The notes beneath the pieces are model-generated. The model saw only the letters and a list, made by a program, of their open reading frames with translations, had not been told where the DNA came from and searched no databases. A stretch of 64,000 bases of DNA. Source: JANQHS01 sp965267505. GTDB taxonomy: Bacteria; Bacteroidota; Bacteroidia; Cytophagales; CCMP332. The stretch is taken from positions 868,001 through 932,000 of the forward strand of contig OZ254081.1 of the NCBI GenBank assembly GCA_965267505.1. The letters are read 5' to 3'. Position numbers and translations under genes: made by a program. Below, piece by piece: positions 9,078 through 17,000 of this stretch. The stretch's first letter is position 1, and every line of letters begins with the position of its first letter.

Positions 9078-9605
9078 ATGCGCATAGCTAATCTGAATTT
9101 TAAGAAGTACCTTTCCAAAGAAGTCTTGGAAGCAAGGATTCGTCAGTTAGGAAAAAGTATTTCAAAGGACTACAAAGGACAAGATCTTGTTCTCGTATCT
9201 ATACTAAAGGGCTCCTTCATTTTTACGGCAGACTTGGTCAGAAATATAGACCTTCCTGTTGAATTAGAGTTCATCCAATTGAGTTCTTACCAAGGGACAG
9301 AAAGCTCAGGATCGGTTCAGGAAAAGATCCCTTTTGAAAAGGATGTAAGTGGAAGGAATGTCATTTTGATAGATGACATATTAGACACCGGTCTTACCAT
9401 TTCCTATCTACATGATAAAATTGCCGGCCTGAACCCCTCATCTATTGAAATTGCGAGCTTGCTAATGAAACCCGCAGTTTTCAAGGATAAGTTAGATGTC
9501 AAGTATCTGGGCTTTGAGGTTCCCAACCTATTTTTAGTCGGCTATGGCCTGGATCTTGATGGAATTGGCAGAAATCTCCCCGATCTATATGTCCGTGATT
9601 CGTAA
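9078..9605 (+). CDS. hpt: Hypoxanthine phosphoribosyltransferase
   Basis: A 175-residue cytosolic purine-salvage enzyme making IMP or GMP from hypoxanthine or guanine and PRPP. The PRPP-binding signature VILIDDILDTGLT is at about 95-107, and the pyrophosphate loop LKGS at 43-46. The base-binding segment VPNLFLVGYGLD lies near 149-160. Length is normal for the family. The start at ATG 9078 fits the family N-terminus, but the codon directly follows the T run of the upstream terminator, leaving no room for a ribosome-binding site unless the leader includes the hairpin. The next gene overlaps its 3' end. Confidence 0.93.
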   Translation: MRIANLNFKKYLSKEVLEARIRQLGKSISKDYKGQDLVLVSILKGSFIFTADLVRNIDLPVELEFIQLSSYQGTESSGSVQEKIPFEKDVSGRNVILIDDILDTGLTISYLHDKIAGLNPSSIEIASLLMKPAVFKDKLDVKYLGFEVPNLFLVGYGLDLDGIGRNLPDLYVRDS

Positions 9606-10110
9606 GAAGCAGATTCATCCGTTTCAGTTAGTATTACTTCTGATAATGCTGAGTCTCGCTTCATGCATTGGCTCAAAAAACACGTTGAGCGATGCACAGG
9701 GGTTAAAAAAGAAGCAAAAAAAGGTCAAAATTGATGGAGTAGTCAGATCGACCAAATCCTATATGGGAACACCTTATAAATGGGGCGGTACTACCCGGGC
9801 TGGAATGGATTGTTCAGGACTACTCTATACTTCCTACAAGCAAAATGGAATCACAATACCGAGGACCTCTGCAGAACAACAGAACATTGGGCGAAAAGTT
9901 TCGATCAAGAAGCTCAAGAAGGGGGATTGGGTGTTTTTTGCGGCTGGAAAAAAGAAAAAGAAAATCACTCATGTAGGATTGGTTACTCGGGTCGTCTCTA
10001 ATGAAAAGATAATGTTCATTCATGCTTCCAGTTCGCTAGGTGTTGTTGAAAACAACATTTTTTCCAATTACTACCGGAAAATATTTGTCAAGGCCATGAG
10101 GCCATTCTAG
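9589..10110 (+). CDS. NlpC/P60 family peptidoglycan endopeptidase lipoprotein
   Basis: A 173-residue protein if started at ATG 9589, which gives a clean lipoprotein signal: positive start (RKK), hydrophobic core, lipobox LASC with Cys26. The frame is open further upstream but that extension would disrupt the signal. The C-terminal domain is NlpC/P60: YKWGGTTRAGMDCSG with catalytic Cys75, THVGLV with His128, and a third polar residue in the HASS region near 145. These enzymes cleave D-Glu to diamino-acid bonds in stem peptides. The gene overlaps hpt by 17 nt, so the two are probably cotranscribed. It should be outer-membrane or periplasm anchored. Confidence 0.9.
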   Translation: MSVIRKKQIHPFQLVLLLIMLSLASCIGSKNTLSDAQGLKKKQKKVKIDGVVRSTKSYMGTPYKWGGTTRAGMDCSGLLYTSYKQNGITIPRTSAEQQNIGRKVSIKKLKKGDWVFFAAGKKKKKITHVGLVTRVVSNEKIMFIHASSSLGVVENNIFSNYYRKIFVKAMRPF

Positions 10111-10119
10111 ATTCTGTAA

Positions 10120-10127
10120 TAAATTTG
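10120..10127 (+). promoter_or_regulatory. -7 box upstream of tRNA-like element and tRNA-Ala
   Basis: TAAATTTG followed by CGGCC matches the Bacteroidota -7 element. The tRNA-like element starts about 20 nt downstream, so one transcript would include it and tRNA-Ala. Confidence 0.5.
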
Positions 10128-10146
10128 CGGCCTTCCAAACAACCAA

Positions 10147-10223
10147 TGGGATATTAGCTCATCCCGATAATAATCGGGAGGCAGAGCGCAGATTGAAAAC
10201 TATTTCGATCAGTGCTAATCCCA
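10147..10223 (+). pseudogene. tRNA-like relic with palindrome inserted in the D-loop
   Basis: The ends pair like an acceptor stem: TGGGAT(AT)TAGC at 10147-10158 with GCTAATCCCA at 10214-10223. The D-stem GCTC (10157-10160) and GAGC (10184-10187) is intact with its usual neighbours. The D-loop instead holds a perfect palindrome, TCCCGAT-AATA-ATCGGGA (10162-10179). Downstream a TTGAAAA string resembles a Phe anticodon loop, but no proper anticodon or T stem can be folded. I read it as a decayed tRNA gene or a structured RNA derived from one. It lies just before tRNA-Ala and behind the same promoter box. Confidence 0.45.
10162..10179. repeat. Perfect inverted repeat inside the tRNA-like element
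   Basis: TCCCGAT, four-base centre AATA, ATCGGGA. It occupies the D-loop of the tRNA-like element. Short palindromes of this CCCGAT/ATCGGG kind could be dispersed elements, but I found no second complete copy in the window. Confidence 0.6.
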
Positions 10224-10227
10224 AAAT

Positions 10228-10301
10228 GGGGGATTAGCTCAGTTGGCTAGAGCGCTACGCTGGCAGCGTAGAGGTCATCGGTTCGAATCCGATATCCTCC
10301 A
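10228..10301 (+). tRNA. tRNA-Ala (anticodon GGC)
   Basis: A 74-nt cloverleaf. The acceptor GGGGGAT pairs with ATCCTCC (10294-10300) and the discriminator is A10301. D-stem GCTC/GAGC. Anticodon stem CTACG/CGTAG with loop CTGGCAG gives anticodon GGC, reading Ala GCC/GCU. T-stem ATCGG/CCGAT with loop TTCGAAT. CCA is not encoded. Confidence 0.96.
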
Positions 10302-10326
10302 CTTTCTTCCTTCTTGAAGAAAGTTT
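10301..10326 (+). terminator. Hairpin after tRNA-Ala, possible weak terminator
   Basis: ACTTTCTTC (10301-10309) pairs with GAAGAAAGT (10316-10324) around a six-base loop, followed by TTATAT. The T tract is poor, so it may be a processing or weak termination site. The region 10325-10547 otherwise holds only the small minus-strand frame described below. Confidence 0.4.
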
Positions 10327-10358
10327 ATATCCTGATTACTTTGATTTTGAATTCTATT

Positions 10359-10493
10359 CTAGGAGGAAGCTCCCTCGGGCTTTACCTTGCCCTTTTTCAT
10401 CCTTTCAGCAACTTTTTCTACACCTTTCCCGATCTTTTGAAGGCTCGCGTATAAAGCTCTCAAGGATTCTTTGCTTTTTGCTTTGATATGCAT
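10359..10493 (-). CDS. Possible small basic protein (44 aa)
   Basis: An open frame from ATG 10493 to TAG 10359, in the gap between tRNA-Ala and the lipoprotein gene. The product is Lys-rich and helical (KSKESLRALYASLQKIGKG, then KVAERMKKGKVK). An in-frame TTG at 10526 would extend it to 55 residues. It lies in the same frame as the upstream lipoprotein, 18 codons beyond that gene's stop codon. I recognise no family. It is supported only by an amphipathic, non-random composition, so it may not be expressed. Confidence 0.3.
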   Translation of the reverse strand: MHIKAKSKESLRALYASLQKIGKGVEKVAERMKKGKVKPEGASS

Positions 10494-10547
10494 GGTAAAT
10501 TGTTTGCCGGATTTCGAAGTTAGCAAAAGCTTCCCGATAATCCTGAA

Positions 10548-11321
10548 CTAAAACGATACCTCTAATAAAAAAGTATCAGCACTGAATCCTTTGAAGTATC
10601 CAAACCCATTGATAATACCCAATCCAGGAGGGAAAATTCCACTTTGAATTGGCTCTCCAAACAAACTTGAAGTTTCCTGATCAAACCAATAAACTATCAG
10701 GTCAAATTTCCCTGTTCCCTCAATATCCCAGGGATGCACATTTATCGGCCCCAAGTTTCTTGGGTCAAGATCAGAAATCCTATCTCTATTGGCTGGCCAA
10801 GTTGACTTGTAGATATCAGAATATGGAACAAACAATTCTGCGCCTTTTGATCTCGCTATTAATTCAAGATCATCTCTTCTCACCCAAACCAGCTCGGTAG
10901 TTTCTCCATCATAGACCCGATTTAAATTCTTTAAATCTCCAACCAAGCCCAGGCTATCGGGCCTAGCAGGTATGGAAGATCTGGCCAAAAGAGAAAATCC
11001 CTGCCAGTTTCCTGAAAGAATGATAGTGTCAGACTCCTCAATGATAATGCTAGTAGAAGAAGTAGAAAAATCATTCCCCCCTCTGTAGACTAGAGGAACC
11101 AATTGGTTGATCCCCGCTCTTCGAACAATTACCTCTCCATCAAAATCAGGCACCCCCGTTTCCGCTCCAAGACTATTATCGAAAAAAGAGATCGTGAAAA
11201 CCTGGTCGATCAATGGACCAGGTTTTACCAAAGTGCGGGTAACCAATCCCTCATCCTTTGGCGGGCTTGTTATCTCGCAAGCAAGAAGCAGCAGTGGAGA
11301 TAGAAACCAAAAAGACCTCAA
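10548..11321 (-). CDS. Lipoprotein downstream of a TonB receptor (DUF4249-like)
   Basis: A 257-residue protein with lipobox LLAC and Cys15. The rest is beta-rich and ends in the aromatic strand-like TFLLEVSF. Position and architecture resemble the DUF4249 lipoproteins often encoded directly after Bacteroidota TonB-dependent receptors, but I cannot confirm the family. Its start codon overlaps the receptor's stop codon (ATGA, 4 nt), so the two are coupled. It probably sits on the outer membrane as a partner of the receptor in uptake of an unknown ligand. It lacks the SusD-type helical architecture and is shorter than SusD proteins. Confidence 0.6.
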   Translation of the reverse strand: MRSFWFLSPLLLLACEITSPPKDEGLVTRTLVKPGPLIDQVFTISFFDNSLGAETGVPDFDGEVIVRRAGINQLVPLVYRGGNDFSTSSTSIIIEESDTIILSGNWQGFSLLARSSIPARPDSLGLVGDLKNLNRVYDGETTELVWVRRDDLELIARSKGAELFVPYSDIYKSTWPANRDRISDLDPRNLGPINVHPWDIEGTGKFDLIVYWFDQETSSLFGEPIQSGIFPPGLGIINGFGYFKGFSADTFLLEVSF

Positions 11322-13960
11322 AATTCAAATTTTAATGAAAATCCGGGTAAGATCCCAAGCTGCTGAACCTCTACTGGAGAATATCCTCCAATAGAACCAT
11401 CCTCTTCAAGATTAGGGTTTCTTCTAAATCGAACAGCTTTAATATTCTTTCTATTGTAAACATTGAATAATGAAAACCCTATTTGAAGATTAGAAGATTT
11501 AAAATCAAGATTATACTTCAGCGCCAGGTCTAAACGATGATAATCCGGTAATCTCTCAGAGTTGATCCCACTAACCAATAGGATCTCACTGGTATCTCCT
11601 GAAGGGGTTTCAACTTCAAGGGTTCCCAATGGAGCCGTATAAGGTTTCCCAGAACCATATATCCAGACCACGGATAGCTCCCAGGATTTCTTCTTAAACA
11701 CGTAACCTAACTTCAATTCATGAACCTGATCATTAGCAGATGGAAAATAATCTCCTTCATTCAACCCTTCAAATTTTTCTCTTTGGGCAGATAAGGAATA
11801 ACTGATCCAACCAGTGTGATGTTTTGCTTGGGCCTGAAACAGAACATCCATTCCTACCCCAAAGCCATCCCCGGAAAAATAAGGGTCAAAGCCAGGTTGG
11901 TTGATTGCGAAAATTCCTTCTGCAGGGAAATATTCGACCAGGCCGTCGTTATCCTTTAGGTATGTCTCGACATCCAGTTTATAGTGTTTGCCCAAGGAAA
12001 CAGTGGTTCCTAGGATATAGTGGATGGACCTGAGGATAGGTATGTTTTCTCCATCAGAAAGTACCCAGAAATCGGGATTGCTAGCAAAAACATCTCTTCG
12101 AATAACCCTTGATATATTCTGATGAAAAACCCCAAACGCTGCTTTAAGCTTTACTGAAGGCGTTAAAGAATAATTTGCTGAAACACGGGGCTCAAAAAAG
12201 AATTGGTTGGATAGGGAATAATGATTCATTCTAAGCCCTGTCTTAACCAATAATCTTTGAAAGACTCTATAAACATCCTCAACATATAATATTGGCTGTA
12301 ATGCTTCCTCTCTAATCCTTTCCGTTTCAATGGTGTCTTGAGTAACCTGAAAACCTAAAAAATTATACTGTATTTGAGCTCCAAAATTGAGCTTATGCTT
12401 GGGGTTTAGGGTAATTTCATTTTCTATAGAAGCACTGAGATCAACCACATCATTTCCTTGGGAAAAGAACACGGTTTCCTCGAAATTATTCGAGGAAGGA
12501 TCGGTTAATAGGGCACCATAATCAACGGAAGAGAAATAATTCGAGAATCCAATGCTGCTTTTCGAAAACCATTTTTCATTCCAATTTCTGAACCAGCTTA
12601 ATCCGACTCCATTTACGCCCCAGGTGGTCCTGTTTTCAGTTTCAAAGGTCAGATCCGGATTTTCATCAGAGTTGTTGATCCTGAACCTGTCCTGACTATT
12701 AAATAAGGTAAGGCTGAACATATCCCTATCATTGGGTCTGAAAGAGATTTTTCCATTGATATCATAGTAGAAGAAATCAGGATTGAATTGTTCAAAGGTT
12801 TTGTCCTCCCCGGAAAGGTTTGATCGCTCATTATTGTTGAGTACATTTTCCATCATGCTTTTATAAACCGGACTGGCATATAGATCGGTATAGCTTCTTC
12901 TTCCAGCCATAAAAACAGTCATTTTCTTCCCGATAGGAACTTCCAGACTAGCCTGGGCACTCAATAGATTTAATCCAATGCTCCCATGTGTTTTTTCTGG
13001 ATCCCCGGTTTTTCCATTCATTTCAACTATTCCTGAAGCTCCTCCACCGTATGCTGAAGGGTACGCTCCTTTATAGATGTTGACCCTTCTCATAGCATCC
13101 GCGTTAAAGGCACTTACAAAACCAAAAAAATGGTCAAGGTGAAAGATCTTAAAACCATCGTATAGAACCAGACTTTGGTCACCTGATCCTCCACGAATAC
13201 TAATTCCGGAAATATTTTCATCGGTACTACCGATCCCTGGCAGCAATTGTACGGATCTGAAAGGATCAACCTCTCCCATGGTTGGGAAGGTATTCATCTT
13301 TGACTGGCTAAAAGAAATCTGGGAGATTTCCTGGCTTTTAAACACCGTGTTCTCGGGATTCTCTTCTATCTCTACCTCATCCAAGAGTCCTGATTCCAAC
13401 TCCATCCTGACCTTCTTTTCAAGTGGAAAAGAACTTGAGAGAGGAATTCTTTTGACCTTATATCCCAGGTATCGGAAAACAAGAAATTTATCCCCTGGCT
13501 CAGCACCTTCCAGGGAAAAAAATCCTTCACTATTTGTGGTTGTGGATCTCAAACTGGGTTCAAAGAATACCAAAGCACCAGGCAGTCTTTCTCCTCTTAA
13601 AGAATCCACAACTGTTCCTGAAACTCTGTATGCTTTAACCTCTCGAACTTCATCCAGAGGAAGGATAAGATATATTCCACCCAGCAATTCCCATCTTACC
13701 TCCATGATTTGGGTAAGGTCATCCATCAGTTCTGGAACTGAAGAATAGTTTTTTTTGATATCAATGGGAACCTTAGAATACCTCTTGGAATCAAAAGCGA
13801 GGTCAACTCCATGTTTCTTTTTCAGGTCCTTAGCACACTTTTTAAATTCCTGATTTTTCCAGGAAACGGATATGGATTGAGCACTTGAAAGCTCAAGCCC
13901 TGCAATAAAGAAAAAGAAAAATAGAAAGAGGGAAGTTCTTTCTATGATTTTATGAAACAC
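11318..13960 (-). CDS. TonB-dependent outer-membrane receptor with STN and carboxypeptidase-like domains
   Basis: An 880-residue receptor. Signal peptide to about residue 27. A secretin/TonB short N-terminal (STN) domain at about 30-105 (VDLAFDSKRYSKVPI). A carboxypeptidase-regulatory-like domain at about 112-190 (VSGTVVDSLRGERLPGALV). Plug domain at about 215-330, including LLPGIGSTDENISGISIRGGS and LVLYDGFKIFHLDHFFGF. The rest is a 22-strand-type barrel ending in aromatic FSLKFEF. An STN domain usually means the receptor signals to a FecR-type anti-sigma factor, and a fecR-like gene lies 4 nt upstream. The substrate is unknown; siderophores or other bulky ligands are possible. Confidence 0.92.
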   Translation of the reverse strand: MFHKIIERTSLFLFFFFFIAGLELSSAQSISVSWKNQEFKKCAKDLKKKHGVDLAFDSKRYSKVPIDIKKNYSSVPELMDDLTQIMEVRWELLGGIYLILPLDEVREVKAYRVSGTVVDSLRGERLPGALVFFEPSLRSTTTNSEGFFSLEGAEPGDKFLVFRYLGYKVKRIPLSSSFPLEKKVRMELESGLLDEVEIEENPENTVFKSQEISQISFSQSKMNTFPTMGEVDPFRSVQLLPGIGSTDENISGISIRGGSGDQSLVLYDGFKIFHLDHFFGFVSAFNADAMRRVNIYKGAYPSAYGGGASGIVEMNGKTGDPEKTHGSIGLNLLSAQASLEVPIGKKMTVFMAGRRSYTDLYASPVYKSMMENVLNNNERSNLSGEDKTFEQFNPDFFYYDINGKISFRPNDRDMFSLTLFNSQDRFRINNSDENPDLTFETENRTTWGVNGVGLSWFRNWNEKWFSKSSIGFSNYFSSVDYGALLTDPSSNNFEETVFFSQGNDVVDLSASIENEITLNPKHKLNFGAQIQYNFLGFQVTQDTIETERIREEALQPILYVEDVYRVFQRLLVKTGLRMNHYSLSNQFFFEPRVSANYSLTPSVKLKAAFGVFHQNISRVIRRDVFASNPDFWVLSDGENIPILRSIHYILGTTVSLGKHYKLDVETYLKDNDGLVEYFPAEGIFAINQPGFDPYFSGDGFGVGMDVLFQAQAKHHTGWISYSLSAQREKFEGLNEGDYFPSANDQVHELKLGYVFKKKSWELSVVWIYGSGKPYTAPLGTLEVETPSGDTSEILLVSGINSERLPDYHRLDLALKYNLDFKSSNLQIGFSLFNVYNRKNIKAVRFRRNPNLEEDGSIGGYSPVEVQQLGILPGFSLKFEF

Positions 13961-13964
13961 AGGA

Positions 13965-14885
13965 TCACTGAATGGTTACAGAGGTATTTCCCTCTTTCCT
14001 TTGGGTTATCATATAATTCAAGCCCAAAGGTTTGCAAACTAGTTCGAGAGAAGTTTCTAAATCACCTTTTTTGAACAATCCTGTATAGTTCAGATCCAAA
14101 GGAGCTTTATTAACAACTTCGACATCATATTGACGTGATAGTTCACCCAGAACCTTGGAAATAGGAGCTTCTTCAAAATGGAAAGTTCCCTGTCTCCATT
14201 CAATTTTTTGCATGTTATTTCTTTCCAAAAATTTCCTACTGGCTCTGTCGTAAGAAATTCCTTCGCCTTGAGTTAAGATTGCCTTGTTGATTCCAACTTT
14301 CGCCAGCACCTTTCCTTCGGCACAAATCACTTCAAATTCATTGTCCCTTGAATAAACATTAAAACTCGTTCCCAAAACTTTAACAAGACCATTACTTGCT
14401 TTAACTGAAAAGGATGATCCTTTCTTTACTTCAAACCAGGCTTCACCAACCAATTCGACTTCCCTGTTCTCACTTTCGAATGATCCTCCGTCAATAATTA
14501 AAGAGGACTCAGAATTTAAAACTGCCAAAGATCCATCTGGGAGTTCAACCTCAAGATTGGACCCCTTATCCGCTGTAAAGGTTTCCGTGGACTTCAGATT
14601 AAAAAGTTGAAAAACTGTGATCATCACAAGAGCGACTGAAGCCGCAATTGCAAAAGGTCTCCTATAAAAGGGAAGCGTTTGTCTAAATTGGATCGTCCTT
14701 GATGCCGATGATACAGGAATTGGCGTAACCCTGGAACTTTTACCCTCAGATCCCAATCCGGCATCAGCTAGATCCTCCAGATCATCAAAACGAATATCGT
14801 TTTGAGAGCCGTTTTTCCATTGGTATTTACTGGAAGATATTCCTTCCAGCCAGGATTTTACGGTTGTGTATCCTATTTTTTCCAA
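13965..14885 (-). CDS. FecR family anti-sigma factor
   Basis: A 306-residue protein with one membrane segment at about 77-93 (FAIAASVALVMITVFQLF). The periplasmic FecR domain is at about 95-215 (ELPDGSLAVLNSESSLI, then ELVGEAWFEVKK and GTSFNVY). The C-terminal DUF4974-type domain is at about 225-300 (FHFEEAPISKVLGELSRQYDVEV). It would relay the state of the adjacent receptor to a cytoplasmic ECF sigma factor. The cytoplasmic N-terminal part is about 76 residues. No sigma factor gene is adjacent; the closest in the window is at 34.6-35.2 kb and looks like a general one. Likely cotranscribed with the receptor. Confidence 0.9.
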   Translation of the reverse strand: MEKIGYTTVKSWLEGISSSKYQWKNGSQNDIRFDDLEDLADAGLGSEGKSSRVTPIPVSSASRTIQFRQTLPFYRRPFAIAASVALVMITVFQLFNLKSTETFTADKGSNLEVELPDGSLAVLNSESSLIIDGGSFESENREVELVGEAWFEVKKGSSFSVKASNGLVKVLGTSFNVYSRDNEFEVICAEGKVLAKVGINKAILTQGEGISYDRASRKFLERNNMQKIEWRQGTFHFEEAPISKVLGELSRQYDVEVVNKAPLDLNYTGLFKKGDLETSLELVCKPLGLNYMITQRKEGNTSVTIQ

Positions 14886-15115
14886 GCTCCAAAAATTGTT
14901 TGGGTGTTCTAAATTAAGCGAATTGAAAACAAATATCCAGAGCTAAAAATCATTTAGATCTATAAATAGCTGAATTCCAAGCTGATCACTAAAAACAGGT
15001 GTAAGTAATTATCCCGTATTCAAGAAAAAAAAACAAGGAAAACTTGTTTTTAGCTGAATGAATTAATTTCTCTGATTTTGGAGTGTTTTTATCAATGTAA
15101 TATTTATTATTACAA

Positions 15116-16552
15116 ATGGCCAAACTAAACCAGATCATTCAGGATCTTAATTCGGAAGATTTCGACAACATCTTCAAGATTCTTATTGAAGGAAGCGCTG
15201 AAAAGTCGGCCTATCTTTTCAAGTTCTTAAAAGAAGGTGAATTGAGGGATTCTGAGATCATGGAAGACCTTAAGGTAAATGCAAATGCTTACTATACCCT
15301 TCGTTCCAGATTAAACCAAAGAATAGAGGAATACCTTCTCCAGAAGATGGAAAGCCCACGGGCAGATCTTCTTAAAAAGGTGGCGAATATACATGAGGTA
15401 ATCTTCACACAAAAAAGAGCTATTGCCATAGCTACCTTGAAAAAACTTGAGAAGGAACTTTTAGACTATGATCTTTCGAATGAATTAACAATAGTCTATA
15501 AGTATCTAAAGAAGCTTCACCTAAATTCAGAAGATCACTTTAACTATAGACAGCTTTATAATCAGCAGGTTGCTTTTAACCTTGCTATTGACCAACAGGA
15601 GGATGATCTAGGCGAATATTTTAAGAAGTATGGTGAATATTTCTTGAGTAATAATGAATCATTGAAAGTCGAGATGGATCTATTGAGCAATAAACTTGAT
15701 AACACAAGATCCTTGTATAAATCCCACCGACTTTTCGTCTATAAAAATTGCCAGGAAATATTCTCCGCTCTTTTTCTGGAGGAACAAAAGGATTTTCGAA
15801 CCATTAAAGAAAGCTTTCAAAGACTAGAAGACATCTTCGAGACCTATTACCTGGATTCTACCTATTACCATCTCGAATCCTTGCTGGAAGCGTTACAGTT
15901 TGAGGTTCATTTGCAAGAAGGAAATTTAAAAGAAGCCGGCACCTATGCTGAGGGATTAAGAAACCAAATTTTAAAGCTTGTTCAGAATTATCAATCCTTC
16001 ACTTTCCCTACAATTTTTCTCTTTTCTTTTCTCCAATGGAAGGTGTTAATGGGTGAGGAAAGGGAACTAATTGAATGGAACAAGCAGGCATTTAAGCACT
16101 ACGAGCCAGATCCAATCCACATACCCGGTTTCGTGACATACTATTCATATCGGGCAATATGTTCAGTGATAGCAGGCGATATTGATGAAGGTTCCAGATT
16201 TCTAAATACCCTATTGAATGAGATCAGCTTCAAGGGTTATGCAGAAACTCAAATGGAGGTTAAAATTCTGTTAGCTGTTTTCTATGGTTTAATTGACGAC
16301 TTTGAATTATTCAGTCAACTGGCACATAGTATTCAAAGACAAATCAGGATTCTTGGAAAAGAGAAGTGTATGCATGCAGTCTATTTAATCAAGCTTCTGA
16401 AAACCCATTTTGCAAGTGGGAAGAAAAATAAGAATAAGAAACTTGAAGACTTCCTTGGGCTTATTTCACAAAATTTCCCACCACACTTTTCACCAACAAG
16501 AGAATTGTTTAAAACCGGTTACCTGGAAAAAGTCCTTTTGCCCGTGTCCTAA
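15116..16552 (+). CDS. Conserved-looking helical protein of unknown function
   Basis: A 478-residue soluble protein, almost entirely alpha-helical, with no signal peptide or membrane segment. It starts at the ATG at 15116 (MAKLNQIIQDL). The N-terminal 60 residues (LKEGELRDSEIMEDLKVNANAYYTLRSRLNQRI) resemble a small winged-helix or helical-bundle module. The rest resembles TPR-like helical repeats, for example LEALQFEVHLQEGNLKEAGTY. I do not recognise the family. A lone receiver protein follows in convergent orientation with a 4-nt stop overlap. The 230 bp upstream, shared with fecR, contain no exact TAnnTTTG box that I can see. Confidence 0.6.
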   Translation: MAKLNQIIQDLNSEDFDNIFKILIEGSAEKSAYLFKFLKEGELRDSEIMEDLKVNANAYYTLRSRLNQRIEEYLLQKMESPRADLLKKVANIHEVIFTQKRAIAIATLKKLEKELLDYDLSNELTIVYKYLKKLHLNSEDHFNYRQLYNQQVAFNLAIDQQEDDLGEYFKKYGEYFLSNNESLKVEMDLLSNKLDNTRSLYKSHRLFVYKNCQEIFSALFLEEQKDFRTIKESFQRLEDIFETYYLDSTYYHLESLLEALQFEVHLQEGNLKEAGTYAEGLRNQILKLVQNYQSFTFPTIFLFSFLQWKVLMGEERELIEWNKQAFKHYEPDPIHIPGFVTYYSYRAICSVIAGDIDEGSRFLNTLLNEISFKGYAETQMEVKILLAVFYGLIDDFELFSQLAHSIQRQIRILGKEKCMHAVYLIKLLKTHFASGKKNKNKKLEDFLGLISQNFPPHFSPTRELFKTGYLEKVLLPVS

Positions 16553-16956
16553 ACCTCAAGGTCAATAAGCATCTCCTTGGTAAGAGGTTTATGTAGGAAT
16601 TGTTTCACAAAAGGATAGCTTTTTGCAGTTCTTTCATCATGAGGATTTATTGATGATGTCAGCATTATGATCTTGACCTTATCCTTAATCGACGAATCCA
16701 GCTTGCCAAACTCATCTAGAAACTGATAACCATCCATAAGCGGCATATCAATATCCAAAAACAACAATTCGGGCAATAGATCCCTGCTTTGGCCTAGAAC
16801 CGTAAGATTGTTCAAGAATTCAAGCGCACTCTTTGCACTCGTATTAACAAAAATCTTATCTGCTATACCAGAAGCATCTATCATTTTCTGGTTAATGAGA
16901 TTATCTATCTCATTATCATCAACCAACAGAACGGATTTATACCTACCAGAGGACAT
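16549..16956 (-). CDS. Stand-alone response regulator receiver protein
   Basis: A 135-residue single-domain CheY-like protein. Acidic pair D13-D14 (LLVDDNEID), phospho-acceptor D68 in LFLDIDMP, T100 in MLTSS and K123 in HKPL. All catalytic positions are present, and there is no output domain. Sequences starting VLLVDDNEIDNLINQ are typical of Bacteroidota receivers that take phosphate from PAS-type histidine kinases. No kinase is adjacent; a large hybrid kinase lies at 50.5-53.5 kb, but no link is shown. It may act through protein-protein contacts. Confidence 0.9.
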   Translation of the reverse strand: MSSGRYKSVLLVDDNEIDNLINQKMIDASGIADKIFVNTSAKSALEFLNNLTVLGQSRDLLPELLFLDIDMPLMDGYQFLDEFGKLDSSIKDKVKIIMLTSSINPHDERTAKSYPFVKQFLHKPLTKEMLIDLEV

Positions 16957-17000
16957 AAGGTCTACACAATTATATTCAAATATAATCCGAGAAATCTAAT

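Noticed and set aside
13278..13748. 156-codon plus-strand frame inside the TonB receptor gene
   Set aside because: It lies opposite the conserved plug and carboxypeptidase-like domains and encodes a Ser/Pro-rich product typical of an antisense shadow.
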